Assembly (NCBI RefSeq): GCF_013415325.1
Contig: NZ_JACBYE010000011.1
Span: 1 to 64,000 of the forward strand
Origin: Sanguibacter inulinus
Lineage (GTDB): Bacteria > Actinomycetota > Actinomycetes > Actinomycetales > Cellulomonadaceae
Direction: 5' to 3'
DNA length: 64,000 bases
The position numbers and the translations under genes were made by a program. This document shows, piece after piece, positions 22,596 to 30,571 of this stretch. How positions within the stretch are numbered: position 1 is the stretch's first letter; the number at the start of each line of letters is the position of its first letter. The notes under the pieces were generated by a model, which saw only the letters and a list, made by a program, of their open reading frames with translations, was not told the origin of the DNA and made no database searches.

Positions 22596-23741
22596 ATGAG
22601 CAGCCGGACGGTCGACCTCCCGACGATCCACCTGCACGGGACCGTCGTGCTCGGTGACGAGCACGAGACCGGCGACGCGTGGGTGGTCGACGGGCGGCTG
22701 ACGCTCGAGCGGCCTGCAGGCCCGTCTGCCCAGGGCCGGGAGACCGTCCGGATCGACGGGGTCGCCGTCCCCGGTCTGGTCGACGTGCACTGCCACGTCG
22801 GCCTCGGCCCCGACGGCGCGGTCGGCCGCGACGAGGCCGAGGCCCAGGCTGTCGCCGACCGCGACTCCGGGGTCCTGCTCGTGCGCGACGCCGGGTCGCC
22901 TGCTGACACCCGGTGGATCGACGAGCGGGACGACCTGCCGAGGTTGATCCGGGCTGGGCACCACCTCGCCCGTCCCAAGAGGTACCTGCGCGGCTACGGA
23001 CGCGAGCTCGACGACGTCGCGGGCCTCCCGGACGCTGTCGCCCAGGAGGCCGACCGCGGGGACGGCTGGGTCAAGATCGTGGCCGACTGGATCGACCGCG
23101 AGGTCGGCGACCTCACCCCGCTGTGGCCCGCCGACCTGCTCGCCGAGGCCGTCGCCGTCGCACACTCCCGTGGAGCCCGGATCACGGCCCACACCTTCTC
23201 GACCGAAGCGCTCGACGACCTGCTGGCCGCCGGGGTCGACTGCCTCGAGCACGGGACCGGGCTGACCGACGACCAGGTCGCCGAGGTCGTCCGTCGCGGT
23301 GTCGCGGTGACGCCCACGCTGCTCCAGGTCGCGCGCTTCGAGGAGATCGCTGCTCAAGGAGCCACGAAGTTCCCGGTCTACGCGGCGCGCATGCGGCGGA
23401 TGCACGCCCGGCGTTACGAGCACGTCGCCGCCCTCCACGAGGCCGGCGTCAGGCTGCTCGTCGGGACCGACGCCGGCGGGACCCTCGGGCACGGGCTGAT
23501 CGCGCAGGAGTGCGCGGAGCTCGTCCTGGCCGGCGTGCCCACCCCGGAGGTCCTCGCCGCGGCGAGCTGGCGGACCCGCGAGTACCTGGGGATGCCGGGC
23601 CTGCTCGACGCACGGTCGGCCGACCTCGTCGTCTATCCCTCGGACCCGCGGCGCGACGTCACGGTGCTCGCGGCGCCCCTGGCGGTCGTGGTGCGAGGCG
23701 CTCTCGTCGCGCCCGGGGAGTGTGCTGCACGAGCCGGGTGA
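22596..23741 (+). CDS. Amidohydrolase-superfamily protein
   Basis: Metal-dependent hydrolase of 381 residues, substrate unknown. The HxH metal motif is GLVDVHCHVG (about residue 65), a possible carbamylated lysine lies in GWVKIVADW, further metal histidines in ITAHTFST and CLEHGTGLT, and the catalytic aspartate in LVGTDAGGTLGHG. The C-terminal LDARSADLVVYPSDPRRDV is the usual composite beta-domain. It begins 13 bp after ffh and is probably co-transcribed; amidohydrolases occupy this position in other actinobacteria. An imidazolonepropionase/prolidase-like activity is possible but not shown. Confidence 0.88.
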   Translation: MSSRTVDLPTIHLHGTVVLGDEHETGDAWVVDGRLTLERPAGPSAQGRETVRIDGVAVPGLVDVHCHVGLGPDGAVGRDEAEAQAVADRDSGVLLVRDAGSPADTRWIDERDDLPRLIRAGHHLARPKRYLRGYGRELDDVAGLPDAVAQEADRGDGWVKIVADWIDREVGDLTPLWPADLLAEAVAVAHSRGARITAHTFSTEALDDLLAAGVDCLEHGTGLTDDQVAEVVRRGVAVTPTLLQVARFEEIAAQGATKFPVYAARMRRMHARRYEHVAALHEAGVRLLVGTDAGGTLGHGLIAQECAELVLAGVPTPEVLAAASWRTREYLGMPGLLDARSADLVVYPSDPRRDVTVLAAPLAVVVRGALVAPGECAARAG

Positions 23742-23815
23742 GCGATCGGCCGGGAGGGTGACGCAGCCGACCGTGAACCCGCCCTCCCAGGAGGTGGCGG
23801 GCACTCTTGCCGGTC

Positions 23816-23824
23816 TGGCATAAT
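23816..23824 (+). promoter_or_regulatory. Extended -10 promoter of rpsP
   Basis: TGGCATAAT at 23816-23824 is an extended -10 element without a recognisable -35. It closely resembles TGGCAGAAT before rplS (26227-26235); both are followed by CA. The predicted leader is about 120 nt. Confidence 0.55.
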
Positions 23825-23952
23825 CAGCCGCGTACTCGGCATGCCCGGCCCCTCTCTCCGGACAGTGTCGTGTCTCGGACCAGCTCATCACACCGCACCC
23901 CGCCGGAGCGGTGAGCAGTCCACCACCTTCAGAACCAGGAGAGACCACCACA

Positions 23953-24402
23953 GTGGCCACCAAGATTCGTCTCAAGCGCCTCGGCAAGATCCGGGCTCCG
24001 TACTACCGCATCGTCGTCGCCGACTCGCGCACCAAGCGCGACGGTCGTGTGATCGAGGAGATCGGCAAGTACCACCCGACCGAGGAGCCGTCGCTCATCG
24101 AGATCACGTCGGACCGCGCACAGTACTGGCTCGGAGTCGGCGCACAGCCGACCGAGCAGGTCGCCGCGCTCCTCAAGATCACCGGTGACTGGCAGAAGTT
24201 CAAGGGCCTCCCGGGCGCAGAGGGCACCCTCCGCACCAAGGAGAAGCCGTCGGCAGAGTCCGTCGCAGAGGCTGTCGCCACTGCTGCGGCCGACGCCGAG
24301 AAGTCCAAGGCGAAGGCGTCCGAGGCGAAGGCTGCTGCAGCCGCCGCCGCATCGGCTGACGCTGCCCCTGAGGCTGACGCCTCCGCGGAGGAGCAGGCCT
24401 GA
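23953..24402 (+). CDS. rpsP: 30S ribosomal protein S16 with Ala-rich tail
   Basis: Small-subunit protein. The conserved part is residues 1-85 ([24 protein letters not shown], then [10 protein letters not shown]). The last 60 residues are a low-complexity Ala/Glu/Lys extension, common in actinobacterial S16. The GTG start is preceded by AGGAGAG at 23937-23943. The stop overlaps khpA by one base, beginning the rpsP-khpA-rimM-trmD-rplS block. Confidence 0.97.
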   Translation: MATKIRLKRLGKIRAPYYRIVVADSRTKRDGRVIEEIGKYHPTEEPSLIEITSDRAQYWLGVGAQPTEQVAALLKITGDWQKFKGLPGAEGTLRTKEKPSAESVAEAVATAAADAEKSKAKASEAKAAAAAAASADAAPEADASAEEQA

Positions 24403-24641
24403 TGCTCGCCGACGCTCTCGAGCACCTGGTGCGCGGAATCGTGGACAACCCCGATGACGTGCAGGTGAACGCCAAGGCCTTGCGCCGTGGCGAGCTCCTC
24501 GAGGTCCGGGTCCATCCCGACGACCTCGGACGGGTGATCGGCCGTGGGGGTCGCACCGCTCGTGCGCTGCGAACCGTCATCGGCGCGCTCGCTGGGGACT
24601 CCTCAGTGCGCGTAGACGTCGTCGACGTAGATCGTCGCTGA
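24402..24641 (+). CDS. khpA: KH-domain RNA-binding protein KhpA
   Basis: 79-residue single KH domain, starting LADALEHLVRGIVDNPDDV, with the GxxG loop in VIGRGGRTARALRTVIGAL. It overlaps the rpsP stop by one base. In other bacteria KhpA dimerises with KhpB and binds RNA; the order rpsP-khpA-rimM-trmD is widely conserved. Confidence 0.95.
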   Translation: MLADALEHLVRGIVDNPDDVQVNAKALRRGELLEVRVHPDDLGRVIGRGGRTARALRTVIGALAGDSSVRVDVVDVDRR

Positions 24642-24670
24642 CTGCCCCAGGCAGTCAGACAAGTCTGTAG

Positions 24671-24708
24671 ACCGAGGCCCGGCCACCACTGGTGAGCCGG
24701 GCCTCGGT
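24671..24708 (+). terminator. Hairpin between khpA and rimM (attenuator/terminator)
   Basis: 13-bp perfect stem (24671-24683 and 24696-24708) whose loop itself can pair. A smaller 8-bp hairpin (24639-24659) includes the khpA stop. Probably partial termination, lowering expression of rimM-trmD relative to rpsP. Confidence 0.7.
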
Positions 24709-24750
24709 GCGTCTGGAGCCCCGATCCCGGGGCGCGATGGAGGAGTGGGA

Positions 24751-25392
24751 ATGGAACTGACAGTCGCCACGATCGGCCGGGCTCACGGTCTGCGCGGAGA
24801 GGTCGCGCTCGACCTGCGCACCGACGACCCCGAGCTCCGCCTGGCCGACGGTCAGGTGCTCCGCACGATCCCCGCCTCGGCGGGGCCGCTCACGGTGGTG
24901 TCCTCCCGTGTGCAGAACGGCCGCTGGCACGTCGCCTTCGCGGAGATCTCGGGACGCACGGCGGCCGAGCAGGCGCGCGGCATCGAGCTCGTCGTCGACG
25001 TCGACTCCTCGGACGAAGAAGACGCCTGGTACCCGCACGAGCTGGCCGGACTGCGCGCCGAGCTCCTGGACGGGACCGTCGTCGGGGAGGTCGTCGGCCT
25101 CGACCACCTCCCGGCCCACGACATGCTCGTCCTGCGCGAGACCGACGGCACCCGCACGCTCGTGCCCTTCGTCCGCGTCATGGTCCCGGTCGTCGACGTG
25201 GCCGGTGGACGCGTCGTGCTCGACCCGCCCGGCGGGCTGCTCGCCCGCGACGCCGCGAACCTCGAGGTGGCGATCCCCGAGGAGGGGTCGGCAGCAGCCG
25301 CAGACGCCGCCGAGGCTGAAGATGCTCAGGAGCCCAGCACCGAGGGCACTGACGGTGCCGACAGCACCGACGCGTCCGAGGGGGGTCGCTGA
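24751..25392 (+). CDS. rimM: 16S rRNA processing/30S maturation factor RimM
   Basis: Assembly factor that binds S19 and the 30S head. The N-terminal domain begins [19 protein letters not shown]; the PRC-barrel part has [20 protein letters not shown] and [14 protein letters not shown]. The last 35 residues are an acidic low-complexity tail. 213 residues from the ATG at 24751, with GGAGGAG at 24739-24745; a GTG at 24745 lies inside that ribosome site. Confidence 0.94.
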   Translation: MELTVATIGRAHGLRGEVALDLRTDDPELRLADGQVLRTIPASAGPLTVVSSRVQNGRWHVAFAEISGRTAAEQARGIELVVDVDSSDEEDAWYPHELAGLRAELLDGTVVGEVVGLDHLPAHDMLVLRETDGTRTLVPFVRVMVPVVDVAGGRVVLDPPGGLLARDAANLEVAIPEEGSAAAADAAEAEDAQEPSTEGTDGADSTDASEGGR

Positions 25393-25393
25393 G

Positions 25394-26170
25394 TTGCGCA
25401 TCGACGTCGTCTCGATCTTCCCGGACTATCTCGCCCCGCTCGAGCTCTCGCTCGTCGGCAAGGCCGCGCAGTCAGGTCTGCTCGACCTCACGGTCCACGA
25501 CCTGCGGTCCTGGGCGACAGACCGCCACCGCACCGTCGACGACACGCCCTTCGGCGGCGGTGCCGGGATGGTCATGCGCCCGGACGTGTGGGGCGCGGCC
25601 CTGGCCGACGTCCTCACGCCCGACGCCACCCTCGTCGTCCCCACGCCGTCGGGGGAGACCTTCACGCAGCGCGTCGCCGAGCAGCTGGCCCTCGAGCCCG
25701 CGCTCGTCTTCGCCTGCGGGCGCTACGAGGGGATCGACGCCCGCGTCGCCGAGCACCACCGGGCGGCCGGCGGGACCGTCCGCGAGCTGTCGATCGGGGA
25801 CTACGTCCTCAACGGCGGCGAGGTCGCCTCGCTCGTCATGATCGAGGCCGTCGCGCGTCTCCTGCCCGGCGTGATCGGCAACCCCGAGTCCCTCGTCGAG
25901 GAGTCGCACGGCGAGGCCGGGCTCCTGGAGTACCCCGTCTACACCAAGCCGCCGAGCTGGCAGGGCCTCGACGTCCCTGAGGTGCTGCTCAGCGGTCACC
26001 ACGCGAAGATCGCCCGCTGGCGCCGGAACAGGGCCATCGAGCGCACGATCGCGCGGCGTCCGGACATGATCGAGGCGCTCGACCCGAGCATGCTCGACAA
26101 GGCCGACCGCGCGCTGCTGACCGGGCACGGCTGGCTCCCCGGCGAGGACGGCCGGTTCCACCAGGCCTGA
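25394..26170 (+). CDS. trmD: tRNA (guanine-37-N1)-methyltransferase
   Basis: SPOUT-class methylase acting on G37 of tRNAs reading CNN codons, preventing +1 frameshifting. [17 protein letters not shown] opens the protein; [16 protein letters not shown] is the substrate loop and [16 protein letters not shown] the knotted AdoMet site; [14 protein letters not shown] follows. 258 residues. The start is TTG at 25394, one base after the rimM stop, supported by the GAGGGGGG run about 8-15 nt upstream and by the exact family N-terminus. Translationally coupled to rimM. Confidence 0.94.
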   Translation: MRIDVVSIFPDYLAPLELSLVGKAAQSGLLDLTVHDLRSWATDRHRTVDDTPFGGGAGMVMRPDVWGAALADVLTPDATLVVPTPSGETFTQRVAEQLALEPALVFACGRYEGIDARVAEHHRAAGGTVRELSIGDYVLNGGEVASLVMIEAVARLLPGVIGNPESLVEESHGEAGLLEYPVYTKPPSWQGLDVPEVLLSGHHAKIARWRRNRAIERTIARRPDMIEALDPSMLDKADRALLTGHGWLPGEDGRFHQA

Positions 26171-26226
26171 CAGGCGGGGCGTGATCGGGTCGCTCGACGG
26201 GCGGGTAGTGCTCACCTGTCGGGCTG

Positions 26227-26446
26227 TGGCAGAATCAACCCTTGGTGCACGCTGGACCGGACACTGCCACAGGGGCGTCCAACACAGCTGTTTCACTGCT
26301 CTGATCGATCGTCGCACGGCAGCCCTCACGGGATGCCGATCCTGCGACCGGTGAGGCACCACATCCACTCATCACCATGGGCACGGCAGCCTCGCGCAGC
26401 CGGACCCACGAGACGTACCTGACCTGTGGCAGGACGGGGAGAGAAC
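26227..26446 (+). promoter_or_regulatory. rplS promoter and long leader
   Basis: TGGCAGAAT at 26227-26235 is an extended -10 without a clear -35, the twin of the rpsP element. It would give a leader of about 205 nt before rplS. No T-box or known riboswitch is visible; it could hold an L19 autoregulatory site, which I cannot confirm. Confidence 0.45.
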
Positions 26447-26803
26447 ATGAACACGCTCGACAGCGTCGACGCAGCATCGCTGCGTACCGACATCCCGGCC
26501 TTCCGCTCCGGCGACACGGTCAAGGTCAACGTCAAGGTCGTCGAGGGCACGCGCTCGCGTGTCCAGGCGTTCCAGGGTGTTGTCATCGCCCGCGTCGGCG
26601 GCGGCGTCCGCGAGACCTTCACGGTCCGCAAGATCAGCTTCGGTGTCGGGGTGGAGCGTACGTTCCCCGCCAACGCACCGTCGATCGAGTCGGTCGAGGT
26701 CATCACCCGCGGTGACGTGCGTCGCGCCAAGCTGTACTACCTCCGCAAGCTTCGCGGCAAGAAGGCGAAGATCAAGGAGAAGCGCGACTTCGTCTCCAAG
26801 TGA
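26447..26803 (+). CDS. rplS: 50S ribosomal protein L19
   Basis: 118-residue protein at the 30S-50S interface. Conserved [53 protein letters not shown] and the C-terminal [20 protein letters not shown] are all present. The ATG at 26447 follows GGGGAGAGA; the extra seven codons upstream are not conserved. Confidence 0.97.
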   Translation: MNTLDSVDAASLRTDIPAFRSGDTVKVNVKVVEGTRSRVQAFQGVVIARVGGGVRETFTVRKISFGVGVERTFPANAPSIESVEVITRGDVRRAKLYYLRKLRGKKAKIKEKRDFVSK

Positions 26804-26809
26804 TCCTCG

Positions 26810-26884
26810 TGCGGCTCGTCTGACGAGCCGCAGGAGCAGCACGGTTCTCACACGAGGGCGGCCACCGAGGTGGCCGCCCTCGTG
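26810..26884 (+). terminator. Double hairpin terminator after rplS
   Basis: First hairpin 26810-26832 (9-11 bp stem). Second, stronger hairpin 26851-26884 (15-16 bp stem, tight GA-containing loop). No T-run. They end the ribosomal block ahead of lepB. Confidence 0.8.
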
Positions 26885-26968
26885 CGTGCCCGCCGAGGGT
26901 GGCGTGGGCCCACGCCGCGACTCGCGGACCGAGAGCATTCGATGATCACCTCCAGGAAGTGGGACAGT

Positions 26969-27703
26969 ATGCGAGTGACTCCTGACGCAGCGCACCCTGA
27001 CGGCTCGACCGACGCGGGTGCAGCGACCGCCGAGAAGCGCAAGGGTTCGTTCCTGCGCGAGGTCGCGATCATCGTCGTGAGCGCTCTCGTGCTCTCGTGG
27101 GTCATCAAGTCGTTCTTCGTCCAGGCCTTCTTCATCCCCAGCTCGTCGATGGAGGACACGCTCGTCGAGGGCGACCGCATCCTCGTGTCCAAGATGGTCC
27201 CCGGGGTCTTCGACGTCCACCGTGGCGACGTCGTGGTCTTCAAGGACCCGGGTACCTGGCTCGCCGGGACGCCTCAGCCGCAGCGCAACGCCTTCCAGCA
27301 GGGCGTCACGGACGTGCTGACCTTCGTCGGGCTGCTCCCGCAGGACTCGGGCGAGCACCTCGTCAAGCGTGTGATCGGGGTCGAGGGCGACCACGTCACC
27401 TGCTGCGACTCCGAGGGTCGTGTCGCGGTCAACGGGCAGTCGATCGACGAGCCGTACATCAAGCCGGGCTCCGCGCCGTCGCTGCTCGAGTTCGACCAGA
27501 CGGTCCCCGAGGGCTTCCTGTGGGTCATGGGTGACAACCGTGCCCACTCGAGCGACTCCCGCTACAACGCCGGCAGCCCCGGCGGCGGGTTCGTCCCCGT
27601 CGACAACGTCGTCGGCACGGCCTTCGTCAAGGTCTGGCCCTTCGACCACCTCGGCTGGCTGCGCAACCCCGGAGAGACCTTCGAGGACGTCCCGGCACCG
27701 TGA
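26969..27703 (+). CDS. lepB: Type I signal peptidase
   Basis: Cleaves Sec/Tat signal peptides at the outer face of the membrane. One transmembrane helix (VAIIVVSALVLSWVIKSFFVQAFFI) precedes the catalytic serine in IPSSSMEDTL (about Ser60). The general-base lysine lies in LVKRVIGVEGDHV (about Lys133) and MGDNRAHSSDSR is conserved box E. 244 residues from the ATG at 26969 (AGGAAG at 26954-26959); an ATG at 26942 is possible. It overlaps rnhB by four bases. Confidence 0.94.
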   Translation: MRVTPDAAHPDGSTDAGAATAEKRKGSFLREVAIIVVSALVLSWVIKSFFVQAFFIPSSSMEDTLVEGDRILVSKMVPGVFDVHRGDVVVFKDPGTWLAGTPQPQRNAFQQGVTDVLTFVGLLPQDSGEHLVKRVIGVEGDHVTCCDSEGRVAVNGQSIDEPYIKPGSAPSLLEFDQTVPEGFLWVMGDNRAHSSDSRYNAGSPGGGFVPVDNVVGTAFVKVWPFDHLGWLRNPGETFEDVPAP

Positions 27704-28440
27704 GCACGCGCACCGCAGTCCCACCGGTCTTCGCCGACCTCGCGGTCGAGTCGACGCTGCTCGCCTCCGGGACGGCGCGGCTCGCCGGGATGGACGAGGT
27801 CGGCCGCGGAGCTCTCGCTGGTCCTGTGAGCGTGGGTGTGTGCGTGGTGGACCGGGTGACAGGGCCCTGCCCTGTCGGCCTCACCGACTCCAAGGTGCTG
27901 ACAGCCCGGGCTCGTACCGAGTACCTGCCGCTCATCGACGAGTGGGCCGTCGCCACGGCTGTCGGTTCCGCGAGCGCCGCGGAGATCGACACGATGGGCA
28001 TCATCCGTGCGCTGCGCCTCGCCGGTCAGCGTGCCCTCGTCGCGGTCTCCGAGATCTCGGGTCCCGTCGACGTCGTGCTGCTCGACGGCTCGCACGACTG
28101 GTTGACCGAGCCCGAGCCGGACCTCTTGACGATGCTCGAGGGGGAGGAGGTCGCCGCACCTGCGGGGTATCTGCCTCCGACAGTCCACACGCGGGTCAAG
28201 GCCGACCTCTCGTGCGCGTCGGTCGCCGCGGCGAGCGTCGTCGCCAAGTGCGAGCGCGACGCGGCGATGGTCCGGCTGGCGAAGGAGCACCCGCACTACG
28301 GCTGGATCGGGAACAAGGGCTACGGCTCCGCCCAGCACGTCGCAGCACTGTCGGAGCACGGCCCGAGCCCGTTCCACAGGGTCAGCTGGCGTCTCCCAGG
28401 GGTGGCTGCGGCGGCGGGCGCCGCCCCGGATGGTCCATGA
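27700..28440 (+). CDS. rnhB: Ribonuclease HII
   Basis: Removes ribonucleotides from DNA and RNA primers using two metal ions. Catalytic motif LAGMDEVGRGALAGPVSVG (Asp and Glu near residue 32), LTDSKVLTARARTEY, the catalytic aspartate in VVLLDGSHDWL, and KADLSCASVAAASVVAKCERD. 246 residues; GTG start overlapping lepB. DUF2469 follows in the usual actinobacterial order. Confidence 0.94.
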   Translation: MSTRTAVPPVFADLAVESTLLASGTARLAGMDEVGRGALAGPVSVGVCVVDRVTGPCPVGLTDSKVLTARARTEYLPLIDEWAVATAVGSASAAEIDTMGIIRALRLAGQRALVAVSEISGPVDVVLLDGSHDWLTEPEPDLLTMLEGEEVAAPAGYLPPTVHTRVKADLSCASVAAASVVAKCERDAAMVRLAKEHPHYGWIGNKGYGSAQHVAALSEHGPSPFHRVSWRLPGVAAAAGAAPDGP

Positions 28441-28447
28441 TGGTCCA

Positions 28448-28747
28448 GTGAGTGCTGAGGACCTGGAGAACTACGAGACCGACATGGAGCTCGCGCTGTA
28501 CCGCGAGTACCGCGACGTGGTGCGGCTCTTCGCCTACGTCGTGGAGACCGAACGGCGGTTCTACCTCGCCAACAGCGTCGACCTGCAGGTGCGGTCCGCT
28601 GCCGGAGAGGTGTACTTCGAGCTGAGGCTCAACGACGCCTGGGTGTGGGACGTGTACCGCTCGAAGCGGTTCGTGAAGTCTGTGCGCGTGGTGACGTTCA
28701 AGGACGTCAACGTCGAAGAGCTGGCCCAGGCAGAGCTCGACCTGTAG
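28448..28747 (+). CDS. DUF2469 protein
   Basis: Conserved actinobacterial protein of 99 residues, function unknown, nearly always after rnhB. It begins SAEDLENYETDMELALYREY and contains FAYVVETERRFYLANSVDLQ and WVWDVYRSKRFVKSVRVVTFKDVNVE. The GTG at 28448 fits the family start (DLENYE). It lies 7 bp after the rnhB stop without a clear Shine-Dalgarno, so it is probably translated by coupling. Confidence 0.92.
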   Translation: MSAEDLENYETDMELALYREYRDVVRLFAYVVETERRFYLANSVDLQVRSAAGEVYFELRLNDAWVWDVYRSKRFVKSVRVVTFKDVNVEELAQAELDL

Positions 28748-28877
28748 CGGACGGATGCCGGGGCGTCGTCGGGTCCGGCGGCGGCCTCGGGACCGACGGA
28801 GTCGTCTGGACTGGCGATGTCGTCGGAACCCTGCGACATCCGTGCGCGATCACGTCCGTGAAGGGCGAGGTGTCCGG

Positions 28878-28883
28878 TATGCT
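28878..28883 (+). promoter_or_regulatory. Putative -10 box upstream of the cupin gene
   Basis: TATGCT at 28878-28883 lies 6 nt before an in-frame GTG (28890) and 141 nt before the preferred ATG (29025). It marks either a leaderless longer cupin or a leader of about 135 nt. Otherwise the 28748-29024 gap shows nothing recognisable. Confidence 0.4.
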
Positions 28884-29024
28884 TCTTTCGTGCGTGATGC
28901 TCACGCCGGTCGTGCCGCCCGTCCTGACGCGGGGCGCGGACCGTCGGCCTGGAGCTCGCCAGCGCACCCTGCGGCGGCGACTGTGCCGGGCAGGTTCGCC
29001 TGCGATCTGCACCCAGAGGGAACC

Positions 29025-29372
29025 ATGGCTCATCTCGGACGTCTTGCCCAGTCCCACCTCGAGGCGGCACGTGCTGCCGACCATGGCCGCAGTGCCGAGC
29101 TCTTGCTGCACGACGGGCCGTTGCGGCAGACGCTCATCGCCCTCGCGGCGGGGACCGAGCTCGCGGAGCACAACTCGCCGAACGCTGCGAGCCTGCAGGT
29201 GCTCCTCGGTCGCGTGCGCGTCACGGGCGGGCAGACTGAGGCCATGGCGGCTGGGGAGATCGCGGTGCTGACCCACCTGCGGCACGCAGTGCTGGCCGAA
29301 GAAGACTCCGTCTTCCTGCTGACGACAGTCACGGGTGTCGAACCGTCTGATCAGCCTCTCCGGGCGCGATGA
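29025..29372 (+). CDS. Small cupin-fold protein
   Basis: 115 residues with a single cupin-like barrel: LLHDGPLRQTLIALAAGTELAEHNSPNAASLQVLLGRVRVTGG, then GEIAVLTHLRHAVLAEEDSVFLLTTV. The usual metal ligand set is only partly present (one His in AEHNSP, one in LRHAV), so catalysis is uncertain; it resembles cupins that act as binding or stress proteins. The ATG at 29025 has AGAGGGA upstream; a GTG at 28890 would add 45 low-complexity residues. Its last three codons lie in the first unit of a 26-bp tandem repeat. Confidence 0.8.
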   Translation: MAHLGRLAQSHLEAARAADHGRSAELLLHDGPLRQTLIALAAGTELAEHNSPNAASLQVLLGRVRVTGGQTEAMAAGEIAVLTHLRHAVLAEEDSVFLLTTVTGVEPSDQPLRAR

Positions 29373-29493
29373 TCTTGCGGCCTCTTCGGGCGCGATGACG
29401 CTGCTGCCTCGCCGCGCGCGATGACGCTGCGGCGTCGCCGGGCGCGATGACGCTGCTGCCTCGCCGCGCGCGATGACGCGGCTGCGTCGCCGG
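29364..29493 (+). repeat. Five tandem 26-bp repeats
   Basis: Units start at 29364, 29390, 29416, 29442 and 29468. Each begins GCGCGATGA. Units 2 and 4 are identical, and 3 and 5 are alike, so the array looks like a duplicated 52-bp pair. The first unit contains the cupin stop codon. No spacers are present, so this is not CRISPR. Confidence 0.9.
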
Positions 29494-29577
29494 GCGGGTC
29501 GCGGCGGGGGTGGTGCCTCGGCCCGCAGGCCTGCTCTGGTGGCGGGGGTGGGCCTGCGGTGGTCGGAGCGTCCGACG

Positions 29578-30234
29578 TCACCCGTGGGCTCCGTCGCCCC
29601 TGCTGAGCTCGAGCCTGCACGCCCCGGGGTCGGAGAACGGGAAGAGCTCGGCGCTCACGTCGTCGGCTCTGTCAGCGTCGAGCACCCCCTGCACGATGCC
29701 GAGGTGCACGGCGCAGACCACGTCGGGGTAGGCCTGGGCTGTGGTCAGCAGCGGGCAGCGGGTGAGCAGGGTGGTCGACGGCTGCCCGCCGGGTTGCGGC
29801 GCGAAGCCGAGCTGTGCGAGCAGCGTGACCACGTGCTTGCGCGGGTCCGCGTAGTGCTCGGGTGCGGGCGGCGAGCTGCTCACGAGGTCGCGACCCCACT
29901 CGGCGCCCGCGACCGCGGCATCGCGGTCCGGTGTGCTGCTCGTGCGCCGGATCGTCGAGGCCAGCGCTGCAGCGAGACCTGTGTACTCCGAGCGCACCAG
30001 AGCATGCTCCGCGCCCGTCGCGGCGTAGGTCGCGGCTGGTCTCCCACGGCCGTCCGGCACGCCGCTGCCGCGGACGGCCAGACCGGCGTCGACGAGGGCC
30101 GCGAGGTGCTCCCGGACCGTGTTGACGTGCAGGCCTGTGGCAGCTCCCAGGGCGACGAGGGTGGCGGGCTGCGGCTGCGACCTGAGCGCGGCCAGCAGTG
30201 CTCGTCGAGACGTCGACATCCCTGATGTCGACAT
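29578..30234 (-). CDS. Winged-helix regulator with C-terminal Cys cluster (COG2345/SufR-like)
   Basis: 218-residue DNA-binding protein. The N-terminal wHTH is SRRALLAALRSQPQPATLVA, LHVNTVREHLAALVDAGL, then GRPAATYAAT. The C-terminal half carries CPLLTTAQAYPDVVC, AVHLGIVQGVL and a final ACRLEL. The Cys-X13-Cys plus His/Cys pattern resembles COG2345 regulators such as SufR, in which these residues bind an Fe-S cluster. It is divergent from the copper membrane gene, so a redox- or NO-sensing repressor of that gene is plausible. The second ATG at 30219 is an alternative start. Confidence 0.82.
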   Translation of the reverse strand: MSTSGMSTSRRALLAALRSQPQPATLVALGAATGLHVNTVREHLAALVDAGLAVRGSGVPDGRGRPAATYAATGAEHALVRSEYTGLAAALASTIRRTSSTPDRDAAVAGAEWGRDLVSSSPPAPEHYADPRKHVVTLLAQLGFAPQPGGQPSTTLLTRCPLLTTAQAYPDVVCAVHLGIVQGVLDADRADDVSAELFPFSDPGACRLELSRGDGAHG

Positions 30235-30288
30235 CGGTGCCTCAGGCACGGGTGCTGGGCCCAGCCCGTCGTGAGGAAGAGTCTTCGC

Positions 30289-30326
30289 GGTCCTATGAAT
30301 ATCCACGGAGATCAGTGTAAGAATAT
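30289..30326 (-). promoter_or_regulatory. AT-rich divergent promoter/operator region
   Basis: An unusually AT-rich island holds two direct GAATAT repeats (30297-30302 and 30321-30326). On the minus strand TTACAC is followed after 17 nt by CATAGG, a weak promoter for the regulator. The plus-strand promoter of the copper operon must also lie here. The repeats are candidate regulator half-sites. Confidence 0.4.
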
Positions 30327-30394
30327 ATGCCTGACGCCGCCAGTCACCGGGGGATCTCGGACGGGCAGTCGCGGCCCCCAGCTGGAGGTGTCCC

Positions 30395-30571
30395 GTGGAC
30401 GAGGTCCTGATCGCCGTGGACGAGGCCGAGCGCGACCCCTCTCGGACGCTCCGGCCGGCCGAGGTCTGCTGGCCCGCCGGGTCCGTCTCGAGCCACCTCG
30501 AGCCTGGCCTCTCGGCCTGGCACCTGAGCCTCGTCCCTCCGGTCACGGCTGACCCGCGGACGCCTCTGTGA
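30395..30571 (+). CDS. 58-residue mini-gene preceding the copper membrane protein
   Basis: Unrecognised short reading frame starting GTG, with a strong ribosome site GGAGGT at 30384-30389. It begins VDEVLIAVDEAERDPSRTL, continues with EVCWPAGS, has two histidines, and ends PRTPL. Its stop (30569-30571) overlaps the next gene's GTG, so translation would be coupled. The tight spacing suggests a real leader peptide or small partner protein. No family could be assigned. Confidence 0.55.
   Translation: MDEVLIAVDEAERDPSRTLRPAEVCWPAGSVSSHLEPGLSAWHLSLVPPVTADPRTPL

Noticed and set aside
28755-29024. Coding extension upstream of the cupin
   Set aside because: Arg/Ala/Pro-rich without homology; the ATG at 29025 has a ribosome site. 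A leaderless GTG at 28890 remains possible but unsupported.
29364-29493. Possible CRISPR array
   Set aside because: The 26-bp units are directly adjacent with no spacers, are degenerate, and no cas gene is nearby.
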